Shown here in pieces: positions 18,326 through 31,320 of a stretch of 60,000 nucleotides of DNA (positions are counted from its first letter, which is position 1; each line of letters begins with the position of its first letter). Below the pieces are notes generated by a model that saw only the letters and a program-made list of their open reading frames with translations, made no database searches and had not been told where the DNA came from. The DNA lies in assembly GCF_026151205.1 (NCBI RefSeq), contig NC_087083.1, positions 8,679,460 to 8,739,459 of the forward strand, in the 5' to 3' direction. The position numbers and the translations under genes are program-made. The stretch comes from Bolinopsis microptera (taxonomy: Eukaryota > Ctenophora > Tentaculata > Lobata > Bolinopsidae).

Positions 18326-20869
18326 AAAGTTGTTTGCGCAAAAACGAAAAAAACGTTGCAAGCCCTGACCAGTGCCCTAAGTTTTTGATAGGCGACACCT
18401 TCCCCCCTATGCACAACCCCCAAAGGTTTGGGGTGGCCACTTTCCCCAGCATTGGAAGGTTTTTTATTTTTTTTTTCAAAAGAAATATTAAAGTGTCTAC
18501 TTTTCTTTTCGTGGTGTACCGTTGTTAGAATGAGAATTTTCATCAGTGTAACCTTTTAGATAAATCTGTAAAATAGAGATCCCGCTTTGAAAGCAAAAAA
18601 CGAAAAAGCCTTAAAACAGAAAATTTCGAACAATGTTGGCTCTGACAAGTTCCCAGTCAGGGCAGTGCGAAAACCTTACTGGTGGGATGGGGGGATAAAA
18701 AACTCTGAGGTTTATTAAGGAAGAATACTACTGAGTGTGGATGAGAGAGATAAAAACCCTGAGAGTAATATTAAGGTATATTTTTGTGAAGACAAAATTT
18801 CTAATGGAAATAAATATTGGTTGAGAATCTGCTTCGAAACCCAAACAGAAATTTTTGAAAGGAACCGAAATTGAGACCAAAAACTAAACACGACCAATAT
18901 GATCTGTTTTATTTTTTTTTCATCTAAAAATAAAAGGTTAAAACAATTAAACGGTTTTGAGCTGAAGTAAATTTTTTCAAAAACCAAACCCATGGTTGCC
19001 AAAAATAGTTTTCCAAAGTAACGAGAAAAAATTTACTTAATGTTTTCAAAAACCCAAAAAAAAAACTTATTAACCACCGAAGATAGTGATTTCCGGTTGT
19101 GTTCCCCCTTATGTTGAAGTATGAAAAACGGGGCGGACAAACGAGGAGTACAGCGCTGTTTAAAATGGAGGGCCCGACTAGGGCACTTTTGATTTTTTAG
19201 ATCAAGGGGTGGGTTTATTTTAAGATTTTGGGGTTTTTCCCCTTTTAAAATTTTTTATAATGCCCTTTTTTTAAAGGAGCCCCTCGTTCCGTAAATATAA
19301 ACCATAACATTCGGGGAAAAACATGCTAACCCCAATTCTCCCCAAAGGTGGAGAAGAACGTACGGAAAAAGACGAAAAAAAAAGAGGAAAAAGGGTGAGA
19401 GACTCATTAAGGTAAAAGGAAATACAGTTTAAACTGGTAAGAGCTGACGCTTGTACAATTCTCTATTGTAAAGTTCCATGGGGAAATTTTTTTTTTTACC
19501 TTTTAGACATGTTCATTTAAGTTTAGGATATTGTTTTACACTAAATAAAGCGTTTTGAATTACTGGTAATTTTGGGGATTTTAAATTCGTGGAACTTGGG
19601 CATTCCATTTTTATAAAAAAACAGGGCGGTATTTTTAAATGTTTAAGCAATGCACGTTACTTTAACTTTTATATTCAAAAATTTGACAAATGATAGTCTC
19701 AAGCAAAAATGACAAATCAATTTTATCAATACACATTTATTTGTTTAACCAAAGTTTTCCTGAAAACCAAATTTTAAACCCTCCTAGATTTGGTGTAGTT
19801 TTTTGAAATCTTTCGCTTACTTTTGGGGGTGGATCCAAAAAATTGGGCCCAAAGTTCCCCTAGATTGCTGCCCTGGAGGAAACTTTCCTCTTCGTTGTGG
19901 AACCGCCAAAGAGATTTAAGGTTGGTAAGGGAAGCCGGTCCCCAATTTTTGGGGTTCGTCAAAAATTTTAAAAAAAATTTTTTTTATAAAAGGCCCCCGC
20001 TTGGGTCCTAATACACTCTGGGTTTTTAACTTAGCCCCAGTGACCATAAAAGTAGCATTAAAGTTTTAAAAAGCCCTAACTTTAAAAATGTCATAGGGGA
20101 CAGCTTTATAACTGTATAAAAAATATAATTTTTGGGGAAAATTACCATAGTGTGATTTTCGCCAGTAAACAAACCTGCGAGTGGCATTGGCCAACTGAGT
20201 GACATACAGAGTAAGGTACTTTGTCTTCTTGAATTTGGGTCCTTACAGGGCCGCGTTAACAGATTTTGCTTTTTTTGTTTTTTAAAACCCGGGACCGTGG
20301 CTAATTAAAAGTATTGAAATATACACCTTAATTTTCAGGTGTTTTCTTCTTTGCGAGTGATTGGTCCATAGGACCCCTTTTCTGTTATTCATTTTTTAGG
20401 GCGAAAGGGGGTTTCCGGCAAATAAATTGATCGAAAAAAATTACTTTTTAAAATAACCGAGACCATAATCGAGCTTCTTGACCTTTTCCTTTTATATTAA
20501 ACAGGCAGTAGCCCGGGGGGGGGGGGTAGGGGGGGCGGCACCCCCCCCCCCAAAAAAAAAACCAAAAAAAAAGTAAGCCCCCAGTCCCCCCGGTCGCCTG
20601 GTAACTGGGCGTGTTTAGACTGCAGTCGCAAAGATTTTGAACTTGGATTGTAAAAATAGCATTTAAAACCATCACAAGAAAACCCTTTTAAAAATTTTTG
20701 CAATTGCCCCAGACCCGGGGAAAAATAAAAACTTTTAAACGAGAGGCCGGAAATCGAAATTTGATTGGAGAATGCAGATTGCTGTTGTGAAGTTACCAAA
20801 TTTTTCGTGGGTACTTGATTCTTTTTATCCCAGTTTTTGCTGTCTACAAATTTTTTTTAAGCCCCAAAA

Positions 20870-21070
20870 TGTCCAAAACCCCGTTCGCAAAAATTCCGGG
20901 GGGCGCGCCCCCCTAGCCCCCCGCCAAGGGGGGGCCCCCCCTGGACCCCCCTGGGGGGTGCGCCCCCAACCCCTCCACCCCTTGCTGCTTCGGGTCGTGC
21001 GCAGCTTGATTGGCGCGTCGGCTCGCTTCGGCCGACAGCCCCCCCCAAAGAAAAATCCCGGCTACGTCCC
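20870..21070. repeat. GC-rich repeat fragment
   Basis: A sharp GC-rich island in AT-rich DNA, with alternating runs of C and G (GGGGGGCGCGCCCCCC, CCCCTGGGGGGTGCGCCCCC) and then TGCTTCGGGTCGTGCGCAGC. It probably belongs to an interspersed repeat. The open frames across it are compositional. Confidence 0.4.
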
Positions 21071-21161
21071 TGAAAATTATAAATGGAGTACCCTTAATAA
21101 TTTGGGCCAAAGACAGTTTGCTTTAGCCGAGCTTTGCCTGGGGGCCCTGCCCTGGTCTTCA

Positions 21162-21261
21162 NNNNNNNNNNNNNNNNNNNNNNNNNNNNNNNNNNNNNNN
21201 NNNNNNNNNNNNNNNNNNNNNNNNNNNNNNNNNNNNNNNNNNNNNNNNNNNNNNNNNNNNN
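21162..21261. other. Assembly gap (100 N)
   Basis: Exactly 100 N, a conventional placeholder for a gap of unknown size. Confidence 0.99.
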
Positions 21262-21603
21262 GGGGGGGGGGAAATTTAGGGTGGGAATTAAAATTTTTTT
21301 TTTTGGGGGGAAAAGGGGGGGGGGGAAAAGGGGGAAACTTTTTTGAGGGGTTTTTTAATTGAAAAAAAATCAAGGGTTAGGCTTAATGGAGAATTTTGTG
21401 GGCCTCCTGTAGCCAAGTTAATGCGGGTTCAGTCTCGAGGGTGAAAAGAATTCATGCCAGGCCTGGGATACATTGTCTTTGAATTAGTTCATAGATAGCA
21501 AACCCCAAAAATTGGGTAGATTGGAACGCATCTTGTAAGTGTTTTTTCCCGTTTTTTTCTACAAAATAAATTATGTAGAATTACTTGTATGACTGTTTGT
21601 AAA

Positions 21604-21662
21604 TGACACAGAGAATGAAGCAGGTCGCTCGTTTTTGCCGATTTTATTCTTGGTGTCATTTT
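21604..21662 (+). repeat. Eroded relic of the 334-bp MITE family
   Basis: GACACAGAGAATGAAGCAGG and TCGCTCGTTTTTGCCGATTT, then ATTCTTGGTGTCATTTTG, resemble the loop-proximal part of the element at 10156-10489 (GATACCGAGAATGAAATCGG and its complement), with the loop almost lost. Confidence 0.45.
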
Positions 21663-23777
21663 GAAACGGTCTTACAATTTAAATCTACTTTATTTATTTT
21701 TTGGAAGAAGGGTAAAACTTTCAAAAATAAATTCAGTCTGTCCATTTTTGAGTTCGGACAATACAAGGTATTACCCTTTCAACTTGATCTATAAGCTTAG
21801 AAGGACCATTAAAGGATTAAATTGATGCCGGAATATTTACCAGAAATTCCGCAATTTCATGTTAATGGATTTAAAAGTTCAAATTTTCATAAATATTTTA
21901 TATTCGCACATTCGAGAAAATACTTTATTCCTTTCAAAAGTGCAACCATCATCCTTTCCAGCTAGCTTAATAAATCGTATCGGTTTCAACAAATTATACG
22001 CTATCTCTTTGGAAATACGAGGAAAAACTACTTTACTAATAAAGATGACTGCCAGATTGAAGGTATCATTTGGATGTAAGGGTCAAATAATGAGCTTCCA
22101 AATATCCTCTGACAGGATCATCTAAGAGTAATTACAGTAATTCAACTGGACCATCTAGGAGTAATTTAAATTACAGTAATTGATCTATCATAGCTATTTT
22201 CGTCTAAATCGAGCGAATTAAATTGTCGTGTCGTAATTTTTGGATGTTCTGCGCGGTGAGCCACTATTCCTTAATATCCTACTTCCTTGCCTCAGGCTCA
22301 TAAAACTAGGTTCTCAACAATCAGTTCAATTTATTATATTCATCTCGATCAAATTCATTCTAACCTTAAACTTATTCCTTAACAACCAAAAATTCTAACA
22401 CTTTCTAGATCAACTAAAATTGACACTGAAAGTAGAATAAAAGGCGTTACCCTGATTTCTCCTGTGATCAGCCCCCGCACATTCTTCACACATGCTCCCT
22501 GACAACGCTGAAAATATGCCCACTCAGGGAATGAGATAGTATTAGTCACATGACAAAGATAGTATTACTACGCTCAACCTATGAAAGCTCTCAATGCTCA
22601 CCTTTCAGTCACGCTAATTCATTCGTACTAGGAAGCAAGGTAGTGGCCAACCCTACTTAGCATTCCTGGTATTCTCTCACCTGTTCTCACCTCCCAATTA
22701 CACCAGATTTTCAGGGAAAGGTACTCAATCTCAAACTATAGAGGCCAGGTCACCAACACACGCGTACAATAACCAAAGCCGGTCACCCCCCGTTTTTCAA
22801 AACCTCCCATATCTGTACCCCCCTATTGTTTTTAACTCCGTCCTCCACTAACGTCACCTTGTTCTCATGATCCTGATCACGTCACCTCGCGGAAGGAAAC
22901 CCCCTAAGAAGGCAGATTGGCGACATGCTATCTCCCTGTTTACCCCACGTGACACACAACCCAACCCACGTGATCCGCTCCTCACCAATGAGCAGGGGAG
23001 GGATGACGATGGGATCCACCTAAAACCCTTGGGCTGCCTGATGAGGCGGTCCATCATGTAACCTTTTATCTGCAGTAACGCACGTACATATAAACGTAGC
23101 GACCTATTTGCTTAAAGACCTACTTATAGAACCTTATAGGATCTTATAGGACCACTTAGGACGCTATTAGGATAGTTTCATTAGCTAACTTAATCTGAGG
23201 GTGGGATTTTACCATTGCCAGGTACTGCGAGGGAGAGGTTTTGTTGTTGTTGTTTGATGTTATGCTCGTGTTGTTTATATCCGTTATCTTTTTATGTTTG
23301 AAGGAGTATTTCTCACGCGTTTCCTTCTGTTAGACAGCCATTATGTTAAAGATGTATTATTGCCATCTTTTAAAAGATTAATAGTAAACCATTTCTGTTT
23401 AGCACGTATAAGTTAAGTTATCGGTATTAACACTACAAAGTATGTTATTTAACTCCGTTAAGATATTGGCTTACTTCCCGCTCCTTAATTAATTAATACT
23501 ACTTATAACTTAGTAGCCGGTATATTACCAGCGGTCATTATTAAGTTAATGTTATTATATTAAGCATGATCACATACTGGACATGGCAATTTGTATAAAA
23601 CCTAAAACCTAATTTTGGACGAAACCAATTTTGAAAACCGACAAAGGTCGTCATTAGTTTTAATTAATTGTATTACAGTTTTAATTAATTGTATTACAGT
23701 AATACTTGTAGAGATGGGCAAAATTAACATTATGATGTTAGAGGTGCGTTTCGAAAATAAATCTTAAAATAGATCTA
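21663..23777. other. Non-coding stretch, no gene seen
   Basis: Base quality looks normal again. No exon with recognisable protein sequence is seen on either strand. A 21-bp unit (GTTTTAATTAATTGTATTACA) is duplicated in tandem at about 23656-23699. Confidence 0.45.
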
Positions 23778-24680
23778 ATAGTACAGGGAAATCCGTCTGA
23801 AAAAATCGATTTGCCGACACACAAAGCTTACAAAGGATTTTTGACGTTTTTGAGTCCTAATAGGTGTCCTTTATGGCTGACCAACTTTTCCAAACTTTTC
23901 CACGTGTCTTAAGGCCACTTTTTGCCACTTTACCACTTTTTACCACCTTTCTTGTTTGTCAAATATCTTTAGTTGTGAACATCGTAGAAAGTTGCAGATT
24001 AAACGAGGGTGTTCATATTATCAAGAAGAAAAACTTTTGTTGATACAATTTTTTCCTCAGATAATCAATTAATTGGATAATTATCAATTAGCTAATTAGC
24101 AAAAATTAAAAAATTTTTTATTGGCTCAAAATGATTGGAATAGCTTAAAACACGGAGAAAAGTAGTTTTTAGAAAAACTTCGAAAATTTTTCACTTACAT
24201 TTTTTTTTCGAGACTTATAAAAATTTTCGAATTTTCGAAATTTTTTTCGCCAAAAGTTATCAAATTGCATGAAACGTGGAGAAAAATGCTTTTTAAAAAC
24301 ACTTCGTGAATTTATGTTTTCAAGAATACTAAAATCACTTATATATTTGTAGTTGGAGTTCAGTAAATCTTGGCAGATTTTAGTAATCAGGAATTATTAA
24401 ATCGAAATAGATAAAAGGACTGAAACTGAAAAACGTTAACCACAGGATATTAGAGTTTTATAATTAATTACAGTATATCCTTATCGATTTTTACAGAAAC
24501 TGCACCAAAGGCACATTTAAGATCGAGCCGATAGCCTGCTGTACTACGATAATATGTAACAAATAAAACATCTCTGAGTCTGTACCGTCAATCGTGCTAA
24601 TCTGAACCAGCCTACCTGGATTACCATCTACCTCTTCTTTTCATCAATAATTAGACCGAGTTGTGCAATAAATGTGATTT

Positions 24681-25485
24681 ATTATAGCTCATAATAATTA
24701 CATCACCCACCAAATGCAATATGAGTCATATGCATTTGATGGGTCTGTAAATAATATCGAGCTGTTTGCAATCACACTATCACAACAAAACATAATACGT
24801 GTACATCATATGGCCCTTAATGCGGTATATGAAACGCTCTTTATCGGGGTGTTTCTATAAATCTATAGACTATACCGTACACTTCTCGTTTCTCCCGCGA
24901 AAGGCCGGTATAGAGAGGTTTTACTGTATCACGAAAACTTCTACTTGTCCTCATGGCTCATTGACAGCTCGAAGAAGGCAAGAAAACATCAGAAAGCCTA
25001 AAATGTCAACTCGCTCATTTATGTTCTTCGATCCGTCCCACATTGATCCCGAGCTGATCATCATGACCCCCAAATATTCTGCGGCAAGAACTGAAGAACC
25101 TGTCTTTTTACTTCACAACATCCGGATTGCAAACCAACATAATCATTACCGTTTCTTTACTACCCCACGGCTCTTGCCCATGTCCAACGCTCGTATCTAG
25201 ATCTTACCTTTGCCCGTATATTACTCTTTTTGAAGATTTATCATAGCTCATATTGCATTTAGTGGGTGATGTAAGTTATCGAGCTGTGATGTAAGTTATC
25301 GAGATGTAACTTATCGAGCTGTATTCAATCACAATAGTAATATACGACACAATACCTTTGTATTAAATGGCCCTTAATGCGGTATATGAAACGCTTTATA
25401 CCTCGATAGACCCGGTATAGTTTATCACGAAAACGTCTACTTGGCCTCATGGCTCATTTACAGCTCGAAGAAGGCAAGAAGAGAC
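24681..25485 (+). repeat. Direct repeat pair inside the inverted duplication
   Basis: Segments at about 24681-24985 and 25235-25487 share, in the same order, ATTGCATTTAGTGGGTGATG-like, TATCGAGCTGT, GGCCCTTAATGCGGTATATG, TATCACGAAAAC and CTCATGGCTCATT, ending AGCTCGAAGGAGGCAAGAA-like. They are more diverged from each other than the two arms are, so this duplication is older than the inverted one. Confidence 0.7.
25003..25200 (+). CDS. 65-residue ORF in the left arm, function unknown
   Basis: ATG at 25003 gives a 65-residue peptide beginning MSTRSFMFFDPSHIDPELII and ending at TAG 25198-25200. The right arm carries the same sequence on the minus strand (about 25675-25875) but with a small insertion shortly after the start (CATTTTAATG against CATTTATG), which breaks the frame. 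No domain is recognised. It could be part of a mobile-element gene or open by chance. Confidence 0.2.
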   Translation: MSTRSFMFFDPSHIDPELIIMTPKYSAARTEEPVFLLHNIRIANQHNHYRFFTTPRLLPMSNARI

Positions 25486-26901
25486 CATGGATACAAAGGA
25501 AGAGCTAGGAAGTAGGAAACAAGTGTAAATACACCTTCCAACATCTATTGTGACTTGTTTTCTATTGTTCTGCATACCACTTCATTCGCTATACGAGATA
25601 CCTCATACCTCAAATCACCCCCATATGTCAGGGTTGGCTAAATTCAAAAAGAGTAATATACGGGCAAAGGTAAGATCTAGATACGAGCGTTGGACATGGG
25701 CAAGAGCCGTGGGGTAGTAAAGAAACGGTAATGATTATGTTGGTTTGCAATCCGGATGTTGTGAAGTAAAAAGACAGGTTCTTCAGTTCTTGCCGCAGAA
25801 TATTTGGGGGTCATGATGATCAGCTCGGGATCAATGTGGGACGGATCGAAGAACATTAAAATGAGCGAGTTGACATTTTAGGCTTTCTGATGTTTTATTG
25901 CCTTCTTCGAGCTGTCAATGAGCCATGAGGACAAGTAGAAGTTTTTTACAGACCCATCAAATGCGATATGACTCATATTGCATTTGGTGGGTGATGTAAT
26001 TATTATGAGCTATAATAAATCACATTTATTGCACAACTCGGTCTAATTATTGATGAAAAGAAGAGGTAGATGGTAATCCAGGTAGGCTGGTTCAGATTAG
26101 CACGATTGACGGTACAGACTCAGAGATGTTTTATTTGTTACATATTATCGTAGTACAGCAGGCTATCGGCTCGATCTTAAATGTGCCTTTGGTGCAGTTT
26201 CTATAAAAATCGATAAGGATATACTCTAATATCCTGTGGTTAACGTTTTTCAGTTTCAGTCCTTTTATCTATTTCGATTTAATAATTCCTGATTACTAAA
26301 ATCTGCCAAGATTTACTGAACTCCAACTACAAATATATAAGTGATTTTAGTATTCTTGAAAACATAAATTCACGAAGTGTTTTTAAAAAGCATTTTTCTC
26401 CACGTTTCATGCAATTTGATAACTTTTGGCGAAAAAAATTTCGAAAATTCGAAAATTTTTATAAGTCTCGAAAAAAAAATGTAAGTGAAAAATTTTCGAA
26501 GTTTTTCTAAAAACTACTTTTCTCCGTGTTTTAAGCTATTCCAATCATTTTGAGCCAATAAAAAATTTTTTAATTTTTGCTAATTAGCTAATTGATAATT
26601 ATCCAATTAATTGATTATCTGAGGAAAAAATTGTATCAACAAAAGTTTTTCTTCTTGATAATATGAACACCCTCGTTTAATCTGCAACTTTCTACGATGT
26701 TCACAACTAAAGATATTTGACAAACAAGAAAGGTGGTAAAAAGTGGTAAAGTGGCAAAAAGTGGCCTTAAGACACGTGGAAAAGTTTGGAAAAGTTGGTC
26801 AGCCATAAAGGACACCTATTAGGACTCAAAAACGTCAAAAATCCTTTGTAAGCTTTGTGTGTCGGCAAATCGATTTTTTCAGACGGATTTCCCTGTACTA
26901 T

Positions 26902-29900
26902 AAGATAACCTGGTTGTGCTACTGGTATTTTGGAATTTGGATAACAAATTATTTTATCTATAAATTTAAATAACAACCGAACAACAAATTCTAAGAAAAG
27001 TTGTACGATTTTTGCATTCGTTGTGTATGTTAAATAATTAATACCTCACTAAGGGCCTTTTGAGCGTTGATTAATATCACACAATCGATAAGCCTTATCT
27101 TGATAACGATCGTGTGTTAAGCGGGCAGGTTCTACAGAAATCCAGCGCATGGTGCTATAGTTCACTGCACACGTGATGTCCATTTAAGGGCATAAAGTAA
27201 TGCTATAGTTTATTAATTCGGTTCCTCAGACTTACTCGGATCATTAAAAAATAAGATCACGTGGATAAATATCATAATCTATATTGCTCAGTATCAAAAC
27301 AACAGCACAACTGACAGAACTCTAAAAGTTTTGTTCATGAACAGATAATTGTAAACTATTTAATCGTGTACTAAGACAGGACGATATTTGATTGCATCTA
27401 AATATACACACTTCATTTAAATATATAACCGTTCTTGTTGCAAGGAGCATAATACTGCACAATTATTTTAGAACTGGACACCAGAGTGCTTTAATTTATA
27501 TGATAACTAGAAGTAGAAACCCGCTCGGATTTTATATTATTCTTAGCGCAACACTGATCACAACTATGAATGTTATCCCTTTTCAGCTTGTCAATCAATG
27601 ATTAAAAGAATTTTTAGGCATTTTCCAATCAATGATTTTTACTTTTTTATTAATTAGTATCGGTTACGATCAAAGTTATATTATGAAAAGCTAAAAATCG
27701 CGAGTTTTCAACTCCATTTGCGAGCTGAAATTTGTTCATACGAACGGTCACTTTTTGGTAAATATTTTTGTGTCGTTGCCGGGGAGATTTTGTTAAGTAT
27801 GTCCGCATCCAAATTGGGTAAACATTGGGGAATTGCATATGCATAGAAACAACATTGGAGCGACATTTTGACCGACAGAAAGTAGTTATAACGTTAAGAA
27901 AAACTACTTTGACCGATTGTTACAAAAATTGACGACCATAACATATTGACGGTTACATTATATAACAACAGAAAATATAACGGTTAAGATAAACTACATT
28001 ATGCAATAACGACAACAACCCCCCAACAATGTAGTACCTTAACGAAAGACCCCAACATTAATCAACTGACCCACACAAATCTATATAATTATGACAAAAC
28101 TATCAATCTCGCTGGTACCTCACGCATTAACCCAGATAGGAACTCCACCTCAGTACATATATATAATATATATAATATATATTCACCATGCTAAACACCA
28201 CTACCAGGCTGGTTGATGGCTTTTAGCTTAGTGGTTATTATGGAAATATCAGTACTTGGGTAGTTGTAGGTGGTTAAATTTAATATGACCTGGTGGTTGA
28301 TATGATCATCAGCTTGGCGGTTACCTCCCCCATCTTCGTATAATCCACTTTACACCCGGTTAATGTTCAGGGTAACTGTTATATTTATGAAAGAGTAAGG
28401 GCTCAGGGTAACTCTTCCTAATACTTTCATATACCGGGGATTACTTCCAGGAGTATATAGATTCGAAATTAAGAATATCCAGATGTATCTTAGTGTAAAA
28501 CTCCTGGTTAAATAATATGATTTGTAACAGTTAATTTGTTAATTAGTTAATTAGGTACAGTTTAATTTTAATTACTAGGAAGCCTTTTAAGAGTGCAGTA
28601 AGTATGAATTACTGTTTTCTTTTATGAGGATTAAAGCATACAGACTGGTTAAAATGCCGTGTTATTTCCATGATAATATCGAATATCTGGACACGCGGAA
28701 ATGAAAACTTAGGTTTCGTTTCAATAATTTTATTAATCTACAGCTTTTACATGATTATGAAACTCTGTAGTCGTGCTGATAATCTTGAAACAGTCCATTA
28801 TATCAAAGATTGACAGGACACAACACATCTCACTCTCAGTATTATTATATCTACTACTAACTCCTCCTCCTAACGAGCCTCCACCAAGTTTTGTTTTTAT
28901 TCATCTTAAAGTTACAGATCCCAATATCTTACAGATTGCTTATATTTTATATATTATTGCTTATATTTTAATTGGGTACATACCTGTCCAGTGATTACTA
29001 CAGTTACTCCGAATAAAGCGCGCTGTGACATCGTATCAAGCCACCGGGATCCTTCACTGCACACGTGATGTCCAATTCCATATAAGGGCATAGAGTAATG
29101 CGGGATCCTTCACTGATTGAGACTCAGGGCGGCGCTGGTATTTCTTCAAGATCAAAAACAGCCGAAAATTTACCATTTTACGTGCCAATAGGAGATTTAC
29201 GTGGTTCCACGTTCAAGTTTATCCGGATAGAGTGTCGGCGAATATTTGTTCCAACATCTTCCGACATCGTCCCTGGCTTTAATTTTTCAGTTCCCAAGTC
29301 TCCGATTATTGAGTTTTTCCTTGTAATCCCGCTGCGGATCTCTCGTAACTGATATATTTATGAAGGAATAAAACGTAGTTAATACGTGATTATTACGTAA
29401 CAAATACGTTACTTCACCAGCCCATTACGGTTTAAATAACTTCCACTCACTTCTCTCCCGGGCACATTTCCCAGGGATCTGCAGATTTTCTTAAAAACCC
29501 AGCATTAAGCCGAATGACTGAGCTCTGAAGTGCGTTATCGAGCTGACCTCGTAATAACCGTCACTGAGTAAGGAGTAAGGAAACTGTGTCTGCAATATTT
29601 GGCAGATCTAACATCATGAACCGTGTTTAAAATGTTGACATGTAAGCACGTAGTTCAGTGAACCAGGGTGGTACTGAGATGGACTGTTGTTAGTGTTAGA
29701 GCTCTTTAGCTGCATTGTTAGAGATCTTTAGCTGGGTTGTTGCAAAATGAGATCTGGTCGGTCTTGCTTTGTTCAATCTTTGTTGCAAAACTGTTTGGTC
29801 TTGCTATGTTCCATCTCTGACTTTGCTTTGATTGAAGTTTTAGGTGTGATCAAGTATTTTCTCGCAATCAAAACGAGAAGTTGAACTAGTACCATGCTCC

Positions 29901-30420
29901 GGTGCTCCCCTTTCCTTTCAGAGACATATGCCGAAAGTTCTTTTGTTGTGTTTGAAGTTTGTTGGCATAATATTCGATATTTTGGATCGATCCACCATTG
30001 GAATTTAATATTACAGAAATAGGCTCGCTATAATAGGTTTCATTTAACTAACTTTACCTGCTCGGTCTGAAATATCGTTCAGTAGAAATTCAATGCCTCT
30101 CAAAATGTGCTTTATATATAACACTCCCAGTGAAAGTGCATTAAATTGACCACATTTTCTCTCTAATGGGGTCGGATATTAAAAGCTTTTTTCTTTGAAA
30201 GTAAACCAGCTGCGTCAACCCAGCTTCAAATATATATAAATCTATTAGGTGAAATATTAGCGTTCGTGTCGAGTAACGGTTAATTTGTTTGGGCGAAGGG
30301 GAACACCTTACTCTCCTTGTTCCCATTACTCTATTAAATTCTTTTGTCGGTAATGAGGTAGTTCTCCCTTACATTTAGGGTCATTACCATGGTTTTCACC
30401 TAGTTATAAGATCATAAGAT
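26902..30420. other. Non-coding stretch, no gene seen
   Basis: It contains an AT-rich microsatellite (ATATATAATATATATAAT) at about 28156-28182. The phrase CACACGTGATGTCCA occurs twice with flanks in common (27170 and 29060, followed by AAGGGCATA(A/G)AGTAATGC), a short dispersed duplication. The open frame at 29098-29352 has no splice context or domain that I recognise. Confidence 0.45.
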
Positions 30421-30850
30421 TTACGGAGTTCTAAGGTTTTGTTCGCTCATGTTGAATGGGAATGTTCTAGCAGCTTTTAAAAGTTGTTTTTTGTTTCGAA
30501 TCTCGGATGTTTCTATTTTATTTAAGCCAATGTTTTTGCCACGGGACAATAGCTTATTCAACACAACCTCGCTCCAGCCATCAAATTCTTCAACTACTGC
30601 TCCCAACCAATCCAACCCCCGATATCTCAACACAGGGAAGCCCTTTAGACACCCCTAAAATATTAACAATAATCTTCATCCTGACTTTTGATCCCCGCTC
30701 TAAAGTTTTCCTAAATAGGCTCGAACACCAGATCATTAGTTTTGAGACGGCAGTGGGATTGTAAAGATAACGGTTCTCTAAAACGCAGGCGCATACCACG
30801 GCGACACTGCGGACTACCAATAAAAATACCAATAATTGGTAATATGACAT
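30421..30850 (-). CDS. Possible small secreted protein in two overlapping frames
   Basis: On the minus strand an ATG at 30850 opens MSYYQLLVFLLVVRSVAVVC, a convincing signal-peptide-like start, running 86 residues to 30590. A second frame, overlapping by 44 bases, continues from 30633 to 30421 with a charged, Leu-rich sequence (VVEEFDGWSEVVLNKLLSRG) and a stop. Together they look like one short protein broken by a frameshift, or two exons. No family is recognised. Confidence 0.22.
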
Positions 30851-31320
30851 TCCCTCTTTAACCCGGGCTAATCACATGCCAGTTTTACTATCACAGGGCT
30901 GTATTACTGTTTTTCCCTTCGGCGAGCCCTTTTAGCAAAGGGCTCCAGTTTTATTGCACTCGTTCGGTCCGGCGATCCTTTTATATATTGATGGTGAGGC
31001 TAACATCCTGACCTTGTCATTTGTGAATTTCGAGGACCACGCAATTGCTGATTAGATAAAAAGAGTTCGGGGTAGTAATATTATAATTATTATCTTGTAA
31101 TTCTCAACACAAACAACACTATTAAGTTTCAATTTTTCACGGCACAAAGTCGCTCACCATTCGTCGTTGGGGTGACATTCGTCGGGCAATGATCACCTTG
31201 ATGCTAAAAAATGAGAAAGAGAGCTCTTTATAATAGCTCACTTACAGTGTCCCGGAATGAGCTGGTGTGTTCTGTCACACACGACACAGCTAGATATATA
31301 CTCATCATATCACACTTCAG

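Larger units (their letters stand above)
16600..21600. other. Low-quality or scrambled sequence around an assembly gap
   Basis: This stretch is full of stretched or collapsed homopolymers (poly-C at 16634-16646 region, 17109-17167, 20516-20560, 21262 onward; poly-A and poly-T runs throughout) and holds the N gap. Reading frames break every few tens of bases. A weak inverted pair (CCAAAAAATTGGG near 19835 against CCCAATTTTTGGG near 19939) and the tandem array at 18030-18325 are the only structures. I cannot support any gene here. TRPM channel exons or sushi-gene exons may be hidden or lost in it. Confidence 0.75.
23778..26901. repeat. 3.1-kb near-palindromic inverted duplication
   Basis: Left arm 23778-25234 and right arm 25643-26901 are reverse complements with very few differences where I compared them; the outer ends are ATAGTACAGGGAAATCC and GGATTTCCCTGTACTAT. 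The left arm has about 198 extra bases: an 18-base TTTTATAATTAATTACAG-type insertion near 24455 and one block of about 180 bases (about 24752-24933). The spacer 25235-25642 contains a diverged direct copy of the block with its flank (GGCCCTTAATGCGGTATATG at 24810 and 25372). Neither end shows a clear target-site duplication. It may be a foldback element, a recent inverted duplication, or an assembly artefact. Confidence 0.85.

Noticed and set aside
20772-21373. Long open frames across 20.8-21.4 kb
   Set aside because: They run through the 100-N gap and GC homopolymer blocks, and so are not real proteins.
24799-25200. 133-codon open frame taken as a whole gene
   Set aside because: Its 5' part lies in the block missing from the other arm and has no coding look. 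Only the last 65 codons are retained as a weak call.
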